NCBI RefSeq assembly: GCF_003692615.1
Contig: NZ_CP023540.1
Location: 2,522,304-2,586,303, forward strand
Length of the DNA: 64,000 nucleotides
Source: Chryseobacterium sp. 6424
GTDB taxonomy: Bacteria; Bacteroidota; Bacteroidia; Flavobacteriales; Weeksellaceae
Direction: 5' to 3'
In this document: positions 9,016-17,195 of the stretch, piece by piece
How positions within the stretch are numbered: the stretch's first letter is position 1
Layout of the letters: every line of letters begins with the position of its first letter
Made by a program: the position numbers and the translations under genes
Notes under the pieces: model-generated
The model's input: the letters and a program-made list of their open reading frames with translations, nothing else
What the model was told of the DNA's origin: nothing
Databases searched by the model: none

Positions 9016-9765
9016 TTAAGGATTTTTATATACCGTTCTCGGTTCACTTTGGGCACTGGGATAGATCGTAAGATCCGAAATAGCGACATGTGTCGGGGTA
9101 TTAATGCAATAGGAGATTGCATCGGCAATATCTTGGGGATCAAGCGCTTTGTAACCTTCATACACAGTTTTCGCACGCTGGTCATCATTCTTGAAACGGA
9201 CGTTGGAGAAGTTGGTTTCTACCAAACCAGGCTGTATATTGGTGACTTTAATGCCAAATTCAGTAAGTTCAAGGCGCATACCTTCAGAGATTACATCCAC
9301 AGCTTTTTTAGAGGCACAATACACGACACCATTTGCATAGGTCTGCCGTGCGGCTACTGAAGAAATATTCACGATGTGTCCGGATCCTTGGGCTTTCATG
9401 GTAGGTATAATATTTTTAGACACATACAGGAGACCTTTTACATTCCCGTCCAGCATGGCATCCCAATCCTCTGTATTTCCCTCAGAAAGAGGGTCCAGAC
9501 CATGTGCGTTCCCGGCATTATTTATCAAGACATCAATTTTCTGCCATGATTTGGGTAAAGATTCAAAAGCATCTTCCACTTCCTTCAGATGACGCTGATC
9601 GAACTTTAAAGTTATGATGTCGGTTTGTGCAGAAAGTTCTGTTCTAAGTTGGGCAAGCGCTTCTTCATTCCGTCCGCAGGCAATGATCCTGAAGTTTTTA
9701 GCGAGAAGTTGTGCAGTGGCTTTACCAATTCCGGAAGTGGCGCCTGTGATGAGTACGGTTTTCAT
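9016..9765 (-). CDS. SDR-family NADP-dependent oxidoreductase (YdfG-like)
   Basis: 249 residues of a classical short-chain dehydrogenase/reductase. The cofactor motif TGATSGIGKATAQ is near residue 7, NNAGNAHG follows at about 85, the catalytic Ser lies in IVNISSVAARQ and the YxxxK pair in YCASKKA. The sequence most resembles YdfG-type 3-hydroxy acid or serine dehydrogenases. The substrate cannot be read from sequence. It sits 15 bp after yraN in the leftward run. Confidence 0.9.
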   Translation of the reverse strand: MKTVLITGATSGIGKATAQLLAKNFRIIACGRNEEALAQLRTELSAQTDIITLKFDQRHLKEVEDAFESLPKSWQKIDVLINNAGNAHGLDPLSEGNTEDWDAMLDGNVKGLLYVSKNIIPTMKAQGSGHIVNISSVAARQTYANGVVYCASKKAVDVISEGMRLELTEFGIKVTNIQPGLVETNFSNVRFKNDDQRAKTVYEGYKALDPQDIADAISYCINTPTHVAISDLTIYPSAQSEPRTVYKNP

Positions 9766-9780
9766 AAGAATAGATTACAT

Positions 9781-10152
9781 TTAGTTGGCATCAAAACTCT
9801 GGAAAGCGTCTTCCAGATGGGTAAGTTGCAGTACGCCCTGCTGATCAGGCATTACAGTGATGATATCAAACCGTACTTCCTTGGGCGTAGGGTTTTCATT
9901 TAGATAGGCATCCGCGGCTTTTACCAGCAGTTTTATTTTTGATTTGGTTACCGCTTCCTGTGGTTCCATAATCGTGTTATAACTTCGGGCTTTTACCTCG
10001 ACAATGACGATGGTTTCTTCATTTTCGGCAATAATATCGATTTCTGCTTTCTGAAAACGATAGTTCTTCACCAAAATCCTGTACTTTTTCTTGATGAGAA
10101 ATTCGGTTGCGAGATCTTCCGCAAGTTTACCAAAATCGTTATGATCTGCCAT
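9781..10152 (-). CDS. YraN/UPF0102 family nuclease-like protein
   Basis: 123 residues with the nuclease-like fold of UPF0102. GKLAEDLATEFLIKKKYRIL is followed by AEIDIIAENEETIVIVEVKA, carrying the D-x(n)-E-x-K metal-binding pattern of PD-(D/E)XK enzymes, then KIKLLVKAADAYL. The biochemical role is poorly known; relatives have been linked to DNA processing. It overlaps the 3' end of the LD-carboxypeptidase gene by 14 bp, so translation is likely coupled. Confidence 0.88.
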   Translation of the reverse strand: MADHNDFGKLAEDLATEFLIKKKYRILVKNYRFQKAEIDIIAENEETIVIVEVKARSYNTIMEPQEAVTKSKIKLLVKAADAYLNENPTPKEVRFDIITVMPDQQGVLQLTHLEDAFQSFDAN

Positions 10153-11089
10153 AAGCTGATTTGAAACTTAAAACACTTTGATCATCTACTTCCAAGCAGA
10201 CTTCGGCACCGATGATCAACGGACGGTTATCGTAAATATGCCCGTTTGGTAAGCCAAACAGGGTAGGGAAATGGTATTTTGAAACCCTTTCGTGAATGAG
10301 TTGATACGCAAATCCATCGAAACTGTCATTATAAGCGGGATTTTCGTTTTCATCTTCCATTAAAGTCATACCTCCGATGATGAGCCCTTTGATTTTATGG
10401 AAAACCCCAGCCAGCTCCAGCGACGTGAGCATTCGGTCGAGCGCATAATATTTCTCACCAATATCTTCAATGAAAAGTATTTTATCCTTAAAATCAAATG
10501 TATATGGCGTCCCCAACAAGGCGTAGATGAGCGCAAGATTACCCCCAATCAGTTGACCTTCCGCAATGCCTTTCCGGTTGAACTGTTGGTTTTCAATGGT
10601 ATAGTTAGGAAATTTTCCTTTAAAAAGGTCAAATATCAGGTCATAGCTTTCATCTGTCACGCCAAAAGCCGAGGTCTTAATGGTTTGTGCGTGTAAGGAC
10701 GCGAAACCGTGTTGCAGCAGATAACTTTGGATCACGGTGTTATCGGAATATCCTATGAACCATTTGGGATTCTTAATGAAATTCCCAAGATTAATATGTG
10801 GCAGCAAATGTTGGCAACCATAACCGCCGCGTGAGGTCCAAATGGCTGAAATTTCAGGATCGTTTAGCGCCCAATTCAGGTCAGAGACCCGTTGCCGCAC
10901 ATCACCCGCGTAAGAATAGCCGTGCTGAAATCGGGTAAACACATGTTCGCCAAAAACCGCCTCGTATCCTTTAGACTGAATAAGTTGTAAACCATGTTTC
11001 AGTTGGTCTTTCTCCACACTGCCGGCCGGGGAAATGACCGCTATTTTATCTCCTTTGGAAAGGTGGGGTGGGAAGATAACTGCACTCAT
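10139..11089 (-). CDS. LD-carboxypeptidase (peptidase S66, LdcA-like)
   Basis: 316 residues. S66 enzymes remove the terminal D-Ala from murein tetrapeptides during cell-wall recycling. The family opening is GDKIAVISPAG; the nucleophile Ser lies in WFIGYSDNTVIQ, after AIWTSRGGYGCQ. The catalytic Glu and His are expected in FIEDIGE and LFGLPNGHIYDN. No signal peptide is seen, so it is cytosolic. It overlaps the upstream LysE-type gene by 4 bp (ATGA). Confidence 0.9.
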   Translation of the reverse strand: MSAVIFPPHLSKGDKIAVISPAGSVEKDQLKHGLQLIQSKGYEAVFGEHVFTRFQHGYSYAGDVRQRVSDLNWALNDPEISAIWTSRGGYGCQHLLPHINLGNFIKNPKWFIGYSDNTVIQSYLLQHGFASLHAQTIKTSAFGVTDESYDLIFDLFKGKFPNYTIENQQFNRKGIAEGQLIGGNLALIYALLGTPYTFDFKDKILFIEDIGEKYYALDRMLTSLELAGVFHKIKGLIIGGMTLMEDENENPAYNDSFDGFAYQLIHERVSKYHFPTLFGLPNGHIYDNRPLIIGAEVCLEVDDQSVLSFKSAYGRS

Positions 11090-11769
11090 GGCTGATGTTT
11101 TTTCTGTTCGGTACGTTCGGCTTCTTCAAGTTTACGGTCGAACTGATTGAATTTCTTGAAGCTTTGCAGAAAAATGAATATACTGAAAATCACCAGGATA
11201 TAACCAACTCCTTTCCGGATTCTATTGGCGACTTTTTCCGTGAGTTTTTCGTGAAACTGCTTGGCAAGATATATTTTAAGGAAATCTATTGCCAGATAAG
11301 TACTTACCACCAGCAACATATAAAGCATAAACTGGTCTAGATCTGGGTAAGCATTGCGTACAGAAATGACGGTTACGAGCCAGAATAGCACGACCCCGAT
11401 ATTCAGAATGTTAAAGAAAAAGCCATTCAAGAATGTTTTAAAATAATTCTGGCCAATAAGTCTTTCTTCACCTACCAGATGCATTTTGGTTTTCGAGACA
11501 ATCATATACACAGCATAAATAAGTATAATCAAGGCCGTAACACGGTAGAACCCGGGGTGTTTATCGATAAGCTGTACCAAGTCGGCACTGGCAAAAAAAG
11601 CAGCCACAATACACAGAATATCTGCTACGATTACCCCAAAATCCAGCGCGATGGCGTGCTTGGGACCGCGACAAAAACTGGTTTCAATCAGCAGAAAGAA
11701 AATAGGCCCTATAAAAACGAGACTCAGCATGATGCCCAGACCGACAGCCGATAAAATGAGTTCAAACAT
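11086..11769 (-). CDS. LysE/RhtB-type membrane transporter
   Basis: 227 residues with five to six hydrophobic helices. The N-terminal block SLVFIGPIFFLLIETSFCRG matches the LysE family signature around GP..F. Family members export amino acids or related solutes. The C-terminal tail is charged (EEAERTEQKKHQP). The substrate is unknown. Coupled to ldcA by a 4-bp overlap, it could handle recycled wall amino acids, which is speculation from position only. Confidence 0.8.
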   Translation of the reverse strand: MFELILSAVGLGIMLSLVFIGPIFFLLIETSFCRGPKHAIALDFGVIVADILCIVAAFFASADLVQLIDKHPGFYRVTALIILIYAVYMIVSKTKMHLVGEERLIGQNYFKTFLNGFFFNILNIGVVLFWLVTVISVRNAYPDLDQFMLYMLLVVSTYLAIDFLKIYLAKQFHEKLTEKVANRIRKGVGYILVIFSIFIFLQSFKKFNQFDRKLEEAERTEQKKHQP

Positions 11770-11801
11770 GCTTTATAACGTATCCTTTTTCATTAAAATT
11801 A

Positions 11802-13958
11802 TTATTCGGTTATGATCTTGAAATCCAGCTGTTTCTGGATCAGGTTGGCTTTCATCACTTTTATTTTCACCTCATCCCCCAGTTGATACTGGTTGCCTGT
11901 GCGGGCGCCCTGCACCAGATGGTTTTTGGCATCGTAAGAATAAGAATCATCCATCAGGTCGCGGAGCTTTATCAGTCCCTCAGCACCGTTTTCAGGAATT
12001 TGCACCCAGAAACCAAAATCAGCTACGCCTGAAATAACACCAGTGAATTCTTCACCTAAATGTTTCTCCATAAACTTCACCTGCATAAATTTGATAGAAT
12101 CTCTCTCGGCATCTGCCGCAAGACGCTCCATCGCGCTGCAGTGTTTGCTTTTTTCCTCGTAATCCTCTTTGTTCGGGGACTTACCACCATCCAAATAATG
12201 CTGCAGTAAACGGTGTGCGATAAGGTCGGGATAACGGCGGATAGGGGAGGTGAAATGTGTATAGAACTCGAAGCCAAGGCCATAATGCCCAATCGGATTT
12301 GTGGAATAAACGGCTTTACTCATAGAGCGCATTGCGAGTGTTTCAATCATATTTTCTTCGCCTTTGCCTTTCACGTCGGTTAGCAGACGGTTGAGTGATT
12401 CCGCTACTTTTTTAGTATTGGCCAGATCCATTTTATAACCGAAAGTTGAGACAAAATCGCGCAACGCTTCCAGTTTTGTAGGATCCGGGTCATCGTGTAT
12501 TCTGTAGATAAAGGTATTCCCGGTAGGCTGCCCTTTTCGGTTAAGCGAGATAAATTCTGAAACTTTTCGGTTGGTCAGCAGCATGAATTCTTCGATTAGA
12601 TGGTTAGAATCTTTGCTGATTTTAAAATAAACACCTATCGGTTCATTATTTTCATCGAGGTTGAAGCGTACTTCACTCCGGTCGAAGGTAATTGCCCCAT
12701 TGTTGATGCGGTTTTTCCTTAAAATTTTGGCAAGACGGTCCATCACTAGGATTTCTTCGGCCAGGTCTCCGGTACCGGTTTCAATCCTTTCCTGCGCTTC
12801 CTCATAGGTAAAACGCCGGTCGGAATGGATGACAGTTCGCCCGAACCATTCTTTTACTACATCTGCATTCTCATCAAGCTCGAATACAGCAGAGAACGTA
12901 TATTTATCTTCATGCGGGCGCAGCGAGCAGACTTCGTTACTAAGGACTTCCGGCAACATAGGAACCACGCGGTCTACCAGATAAACGGATGTGGCGCGGT
13001 CGTAAGCTTCTTCATCCAACAAAGTGCCCGGTACTACATAGTGCGAAACATCGGCAATGTGTACACCTATTTCCCAGTTTCCGTTGTCGAGTTTTTGTAT
13101 TGACAGAGCATCATCGAAATCCTTGGCATCCTTCGGATCGATGGTGAAAGTACAGACATCGCGCATATCACGGCGTTTGGCCACTTCTTGCTCGCGGATT
13201 TCACGGTCAATCGCTTCAGCTTCTCTTTCAACTTCTTCCGGGAAAGAGTAGGGAAGGCCATATTCTGCAAGGATGGAATGTATTTCAGTTTCGTGTTCGC
13301 CGGGCGCCCCTAGAACACGCACGATTTCGCCTTCAGGATTTTTTTCACCCTGTCGCCATTCTACCATTTTTACCACCACTTTATCCCCATCTTTCGCACC
13401 GCCTATTTTACCTTTAGGCACGAAAATATCTGTATTAATGGTTTTTTTATCGCAGACTACGAAACCAAAATCCTTATGGTTTATCAGTTGGAAGGTTCCT
13501 ACAAATTCTTCTCGGTTGCGTTTGATAACTTCTAATACCGAGCCTTCGAGCTTTTTCCCTTTGAAATGATAGGTTACAATAAGTACCTGATCACCTTGCA
13601 GCGCGTCTTTTACATTTTTAGAATGGATGAAAATATCCTCTTTCATCCCCTCCACGCTTACATAGGCATTACCCGCCTGATTGAAGTCGATGATGCCGGT
13701 TACGGTATCGTTAATTTTTAGGTTGATGATGTATTTGCCTTTCTGCACCTCTTCAATACGCTGTGCGGCGAGTAATTTGTGCAAGGCCTGGATAACGAGT
13801 TCGCGCTGTCGGGGATTGCGGTAATCTATACCGTCGGCAATCTGCTTATAGTTGTGTATTTTGGTAGATCTCTCATTCATGAACCTAAGGATGAGACGTC
13901 CTATTTCCTGCAATCTCTGGTCATTTTTATGAGAAATAAATTTTTTGCGTTTAGCCAT
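11802..13958 (-). CDS. rnr: Ribonuclease R, 3'-5' exoribonuclease
   Basis: 718 residues, slightly shorter than the E. coli enzyme. An N-terminal winged-helix-like region is followed by cold-shock domains (GTFQLINHKDFGFVV). The RNB catalytic domain has FTIDPKDAKDFDDALS with its metal-binding Asp cluster, and a C-terminal S1 domain starts near GVISGVADFGFWVQI. RNase R degrades structured RNA and takes part in rRNA and tmRNA-linked quality control. The basic tail found in some homologues is short here. It follows rpiB by 27 bp in the same leftward run. Confidence 0.96.
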   Translation of the reverse strand: MAKRKKFISHKNDQRLQEIGRLILRFMNERSTKIHNYKQIADGIDYRNPRQRELVIQALHKLLAAQRIEEVQKGKYIINLKINDTVTGIIDFNQAGNAYVSVEGMKEDIFIHSKNVKDALQGDQVLIVTYHFKGKKLEGSVLEVIKRNREEFVGTFQLINHKDFGFVVCDKKTINTDIFVPKGKIGGAKDGDKVVVKMVEWRQGEKNPEGEIVRVLGAPGEHETEIHSILAEYGLPYSFPEEVEREAEAIDREIREQEVAKRRDMRDVCTFTIDPKDAKDFDDALSIQKLDNGNWEIGVHIADVSHYVVPGTLLDEEAYDRATSVYLVDRVVPMLPEVLSNEVCSLRPHEDKYTFSAVFELDENADVVKEWFGRTVIHSDRRFTYEEAQERIETGTGDLAEEILVMDRLAKILRKNRINNGAITFDRSEVRFNLDENNEPIGVYFKISKDSNHLIEEFMLLTNRKVSEFISLNRKGQPTGNTFIYRIHDDPDPTKLEALRDFVSTFGYKMDLANTKKVAESLNRLLTDVKGKGEENMIETLAMRSMSKAVYSTNPIGHYGLGFEFYTHFTSPIRRYPDLIAHRLLQHYLDGGKSPNKEDYEEKSKHCSAMERLAADAERDSIKFMQVKFMEKHLGEEFTGVISGVADFGFWVQIPENGAEGLIKLRDLMDDSYSYDAKNHLVQGARTGNQYQLGDEVKIKVMKANLIQKQLDFKIITE

Positions 13959-13985
13959 AGTTGTTTATTTAGTAATTATCACCGC

Positions 13986-14414
13986 TTAACAGGAGATTTT
14001 ATCTACCCTCAGTTGGTGTCTGCCGCCTTCGAAATCGGTGGAAAGAAATTTCTCCACAATGTCGATGGCGAGTTCTGCCGCAATAAATCGTGCAGGCAGC
14101 GAAATCATATTCGCGTTGTTATGTTTACGGGCAAGTTCGGCAAGTTCGGGCATCCAACACAGTGCGCAACGGATGCGCTGGTGCTTGTTTGCCGTCATCT
14201 GTACGCCGTTTCCACTACCACAAATCAGTATGCCCAGCTCATTGCTGCCTTTTTCGATTGAAGCGGCACTGGGGTGTACAAAATCCGGATAATCAACAGA
14301 ATCTTCAGAAAATGTTCCAAAATCTTCGATAATATAGCGGTCCGCGAGATGTTTTTTAATAATTTCCTTATACACATAGCCTGCATGATCGCTGGCGATA
14401 CAGATTTTTTTCAT
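13986..14414 (-). CDS. rpiB: Ribose 5-phosphate isomerase B
   Basis: 142 residues, the RpiB/LacAB size. It interconverts ribose 5-phosphate and ribulose 5-phosphate in the pentose phosphate pathway. It opens KKICIASDHAGYVYKE and has the active-site segments DYPDFVHPSA and ILICGSGNGVQMTANKH. The ATG at 14414 is chosen over an upstream GTG at 14447, because a TAAATTTG promoter box occupies 14447-14454. It is the first gene of the leftward run and abuts the AT-rich gap before pgk. Confidence 0.95.
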   Translation of the reverse strand: MKKICIASDHAGYVYKEIIKKHLADRYIIEDFGTFSEDSVDYPDFVHPSAASIEKGSNELGILICGSGNGVQMTANKHQRIRCALCWMPELAELARKHNNANMISLPARFIAAELAIDIVEKFLSTDFEGGRHQLRVDKISC

Positions 14415-14446
14415 ATCACATAAGATTTTAAGCCCTTCAGCCTTCA

Positions 14447-14454
14447 CAAATTTA
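14447..14454 (-). promoter_or_regulatory. Flavobacterial -7 box for the rpiB-rnr run
   Basis: TAAATTTG on the minus strand, 33 bp before the rpiB ATG at 14414. Its position decides against the upstream GTG start. Confidence 0.5.
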
Positions 14455-15010
14455 AGATTATTAAAATAAAAAATTACTTTCCTGCGAAAATCCTTATCTA
14501 ATAAACGTTTAGCCCGAATTTCAAGGAACAGCTTTTGATCCTTCGTTAGAAAATGAATGCCTACGCAAAACGTTGGGGATAATTGTGCAAAGCCATGTGA
14601 ATTGATGTGGAAAACTTCCTTAAAGTTTTGCTTTCGTAATCGAAGAGAAATGCTTTTTGCAGAAAATTTTCGGATGTTGGGAATAAAACTTCAGAAAAGT
14701 TTAACCTCTGAAATCAATTTGTTTTCCATAAAGATTTTATGAACCTTATATAAAGCCAACTTTTACTAACAATTGTTGATAAATAACATAAATATTTGAT
14801 TTACAGCTAATCTAATTGTGGATTAAATATCAAGTATAAAACAATTTCCTGTGTTGAAAATCATCATGCTTTTTTCTCCCCAAAACTGCTTACACCAACA
14901 ACATCATTCAATTCTTTTTTTAAATAAAAAAAAATAATGTCGATAAAATGAGTCTTTGCGGATTGTTGAATTTTAAAGTCTTTTAAATTTTTATTGCGCC
15001 AAATAATTGG
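14455..15010. other. AT-rich intergenic region with clustered DnaA-box-like words (candidate oriC)
   Basis: No convincing gene lies between rpiB and pgk. Five words differ from TGTGGATAA (the DnaA box TTATCCACA read in reverse) by one base, all in the same orientation: TGGGGATAA 14574-14582, TGTGGAAAA 14606-14614, TGTTGATAA 14774-14782, TGTGGATTA 14817-14825, TGTCGATAA 14938-14946. An A/T tract (14916-14937) resembles a duplex-unwinding element. No exact box is present. The region lies 2-4 kb from two perfect parS sites. An origin role is inference. Confidence 0.35.
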
Positions 15011-15018
15011 TAAATTTG
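15011..15018 (+). promoter_or_regulatory. Flavobacterial -7 box for pgk
   Basis: TAAATTTG ends 25 bp before the pgk ATG and matches TAnnTTTG. The nearest upstream TTG is only 14 bp away, shorter than the usual 17-23. Confidence 0.5.
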
Positions 15019-15043
15019 TAACACAAAATAATAGCGGAATTTT

Positions 15044-16234
15044 ATGAAAACAATAAACGATTTCGATTTCAAAGGGAAAAAAGCACTTGTGAGAGTTGAT
15101 TTTAACGTACCCCAAAGTGCCGACCTGAAAGTGACAGATACCACGCGTATTGAAGCGGTAAAGCCAACGGTGGAGAAAATACTGAATGATGGCGGTTCCG
15201 TCATCCTGATGACGCATCTTGGCAGGCCAAAGGGCAAACCCTCTGAAGAGTTTTCTTTAAAAAACATTGTTCCCGCTATTGAAGAAATCTTGGGTAAGCC
15301 CGTAAAATTCTGTGCAGACTGCATCGGTGATGAAGCGGCACAAATGTCTGCCGATCTGAAGGAAGGCGAAATCCTGCTGTTAGAGAATCTCCGGTTCTAT
15401 AATGAGGAAGAAGCTGGTGATGTAGATTTTGCTGAGAAACTATCGAAATATGCAGATGCTTACGTAAATGACGCCTTTGGGACCGCACATCGTGAACATG
15501 CTTCAACAGCGGTCATCGCACAGTTTTTTCCACAAACTAAATTTTTCGGTTTATTGATGGCAAAAGAACTTGAAGCCATCGAAAAAGTATTGGGAAGCGG
15601 CGAAAAACCAGTGACAGCAATCTTGGGTGGCTCGAAAGTTTCCAGTAAAATTACAATCATTGAGAATATGCTGCCAGCGGTTGATAACTTAATCATCGGT
15701 GGTGGAATGGCTTTCACATTCATCCGTGCATTGGGCGGAAACATCGGAAAGTCCTTGCTTGAAGAGGATAAAATGAGCCTGGCGTTAGAGATTTTATCTA
15801 AAGCGAAAGCCATGAACGTCAAAATATATTTGCCAGTTGATACGGTAATCGCAGATGAGTTCAGCAATGATGCGGCACGCAGCGAGGCGGATATTTATGA
15901 TATACCAGACGAATGGATGGGAATGGATGTCGGTAATCGTACGCGTACGCTTTTCCATGATGTGATCATGAACTCCCGCACCATTTTGTGGAACGGACCT
16001 GTAGGTGTTTTTGAAATGCCTAATTTCTCGGCAGGTACCGAAGCGTTAGGCGACAGCATTGCGGAAGCGACGAGACTGGGTGCTTTTTCACTTGTCGGTG
16101 GGGGAGACAGTGTAGCATTTGTAAAACAATTCGGTTATGATGATAAGGTAAGTTATGTTTCCACTGGTGGTGGCGCGATGCTTGAGAGTTTAGAAGGTAA
16201 ACAATTGCCGGGAGTGAAAGCGATCAACAATTAA
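15044..16234 (+). CDS. pgk: Phosphoglycerate kinase
   Basis: 396 residues, the standard bacterial length. It transfers phosphate from 1,3-bisphosphoglycerate to ADP in glycolysis. The N-terminal signature KKALVRVDFNVP holds substrate-binding residues, MTHLGRPKGK follows, and the nucleotide-binding C-domain shows AILGGSKVSSKI and LVGGGDSVAF with a final STGGGAMLESLEGK. It is a single-gene unit with its own promoter box and a strong terminator. Confidence 0.98.
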   Translation: MKTINDFDFKGKKALVRVDFNVPQSADLKVTDTTRIEAVKPTVEKILNDGGSVILMTHLGRPKGKPSEEFSLKNIVPAIEEILGKPVKFCADCIGDEAAQMSADLKEGEILLLENLRFYNEEEAGDVDFAEKLSKYADAYVNDAFGTAHREHASTAVIAQFFPQTKFFGLLMAKELEAIEKVLGSGEKPVTAILGGSKVSSKITIIENMLPAVDNLIIGGGMAFTFIRALGGNIGKSLLEEDKMSLALEILSKAKAMNVKIYLPVDTVIADEFSNDAARSEADIYDIPDEWMGMDVGNRTRTLFHDVIMNSRTILWNGPVGVFEMPNFSAGTEALGDSIAEATRLGAFSLVGGGDSVAFVKQFGYDDKVSYVSTGGGAMLESLEGKQLPGVKAINN

Positions 16235-16253
16235 AATAAATAAAAAAAAATAG

Positions 16254-16276
16254 AAGCCTGCAGATTGCAGGCTTTT
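16254..16276 (+). terminator. Rho-independent terminator of pgk
   Basis: Arms AAGCCTGCA (16254-16262) and TGCAGGCTT (16266-16274) with loop GAT, followed by a T-rich tract. Confidence 0.9.
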
Positions 16277-16340
16277 GTTTTTAGTAGAAAATTAAAAGAT
16301 TTAGCTTAAAATTCACCTTCAGAAACAGGTTAAAAATCAA

Positions 16341-17162
16341 TTATCTATTTTTTTCGATTATGTATATCAAACTCGAAAATTCGCCAGTTTTTGATGCTTT
16401 AAAATTAGAAATCGCTCCGAAAACAAATCCTTTTAACCAAAAAATGGGTGATTTCTTATATTTTTCGCTGAGCATGGAAATATAGAAGGCATCCAATATT
16501 AGCGGACGTGTATATTTGATTTTCCATTGTTTATTGTTCATCATTTGCTCCATTCCGGATTTTGAAAAATGATAGATATGCCGCGGAACGTCATAAGCTG
16601 CCCAGTATTTTTTGTACCTCTTTGCGTCATTCGAAGTATAGTTAGGCACAGCAATTATCAATAAACCATTGGATTTCAGTTTATTATAAAACTGATTTAA
16701 TTTAATTTTCTGATCTTCAATGTGTTCGAATACATGCCATAATGTAATTGCGTCTAAACTTTCATTTTCAAGTTCTTCAAGATCTTCTATTAATGTTGTA
16801 GAAGTAAGTTTTTTGGCTGTATACTCTCTCGCTGTTTTATTGGGTTCAAAGCCAAATGTTGTAAAATCTTCCTCTATGAATTTCAAGAATTCCCCAGCGC
16901 CACAACCATAATCCAAGACTGCTGCTTTTTTATATAGTTCATTGGCGAGGATATTTCTTTTGAAATTAAGGTTTATCTTTTGAAATCTTTTATATATTTT
17001 TTCTTTTAATGAACCTTTATCCTGGTTGTGAGAAATATATTTTTCACTTTCATAATACTTGTCGAGATTATTCGGAATTGGATGGGTTTTTAATATTCCG
17101 GCAATTTCGGTTGGTATGATTTCAAATGTTTCCTGTGTAAGAAAATGATCTTTAACTTTCAT
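16341..17162 (-). CDS. Class I SAM-dependent methyltransferase
   Basis: 273 residues. Motif I is VLDYGCGAGEFLKFIEED at about residues 87-104, followed by FGFEPNK and the acidic loop LWHVFEHIEDQ, then GLLIIAVPNY, as in the Methyltransf_23 group. The substrate is not evident; relatives often act on glycans or small metabolites. It lies 3' of mnmG with a parS site in the 33-bp gap. The sequence is visibly more AT-rich and Lys/Asn-rich than its neighbours, which could hint at a different history, but this was judged only by eye. Confidence 0.82.
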   Translation of the reverse strand: MKVKDHFLTQETFEIIPTEIAGILKTHPIPNNLDKYYESEKYISHNQDKGSLKEKIYKRFQKINLNFKRNILANELYKKAAVLDYGCGAGEFLKFIEEDFTTFGFEPNKTAREYTAKKLTSTTLIEDLEELENESLDAITLWHVFEHIEDQKIKLNQFYNKLKSNGLLIIAVPNYTSNDAKRYKKYWAAYDVPRHIYHFSKSGMEQMMNNKQWKIKYTRPLILDAFYISMLSEKYKKSPIFWLKGFVFGAISNFKASKTGEFSSLIYIIEKNR

Positions 17163-17174
17163 GCTTTAAATATA

Positions 17175-17190
17175 TGTTTCACGTGAAACA
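17175..17190. promoter_or_regulatory. parS site (ParB-binding centromere-like element), left
   Basis: TGTTTCACGTGAAACA is a perfect 16-bp palindrome identical to the canonical bacterial chromosomal parS sequence. It lies in the short gap between the methyltransferase start and the mnmG stop. ParB spreads from such sites and loads SMC for chromosome segregation; parS sites normally cluster near oriC. No parA or parB is in the window. Confidence 0.9.
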
Positions 17191-17195
17191 CTTTT

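Noticed and set aside
14557..14742. 61-codon open frame in the AT-rich gap before pgk
   Set aside because: It lacks recognisable motifs and a convincing upstream signal, and its composition matches the surrounding non-coding DNA.
16341..17162. Horizontal transfer of the methyltransferase gene
   Set aside because: The higher AT content was judged only by eye, and no mobility genes or direct repeats flank it.
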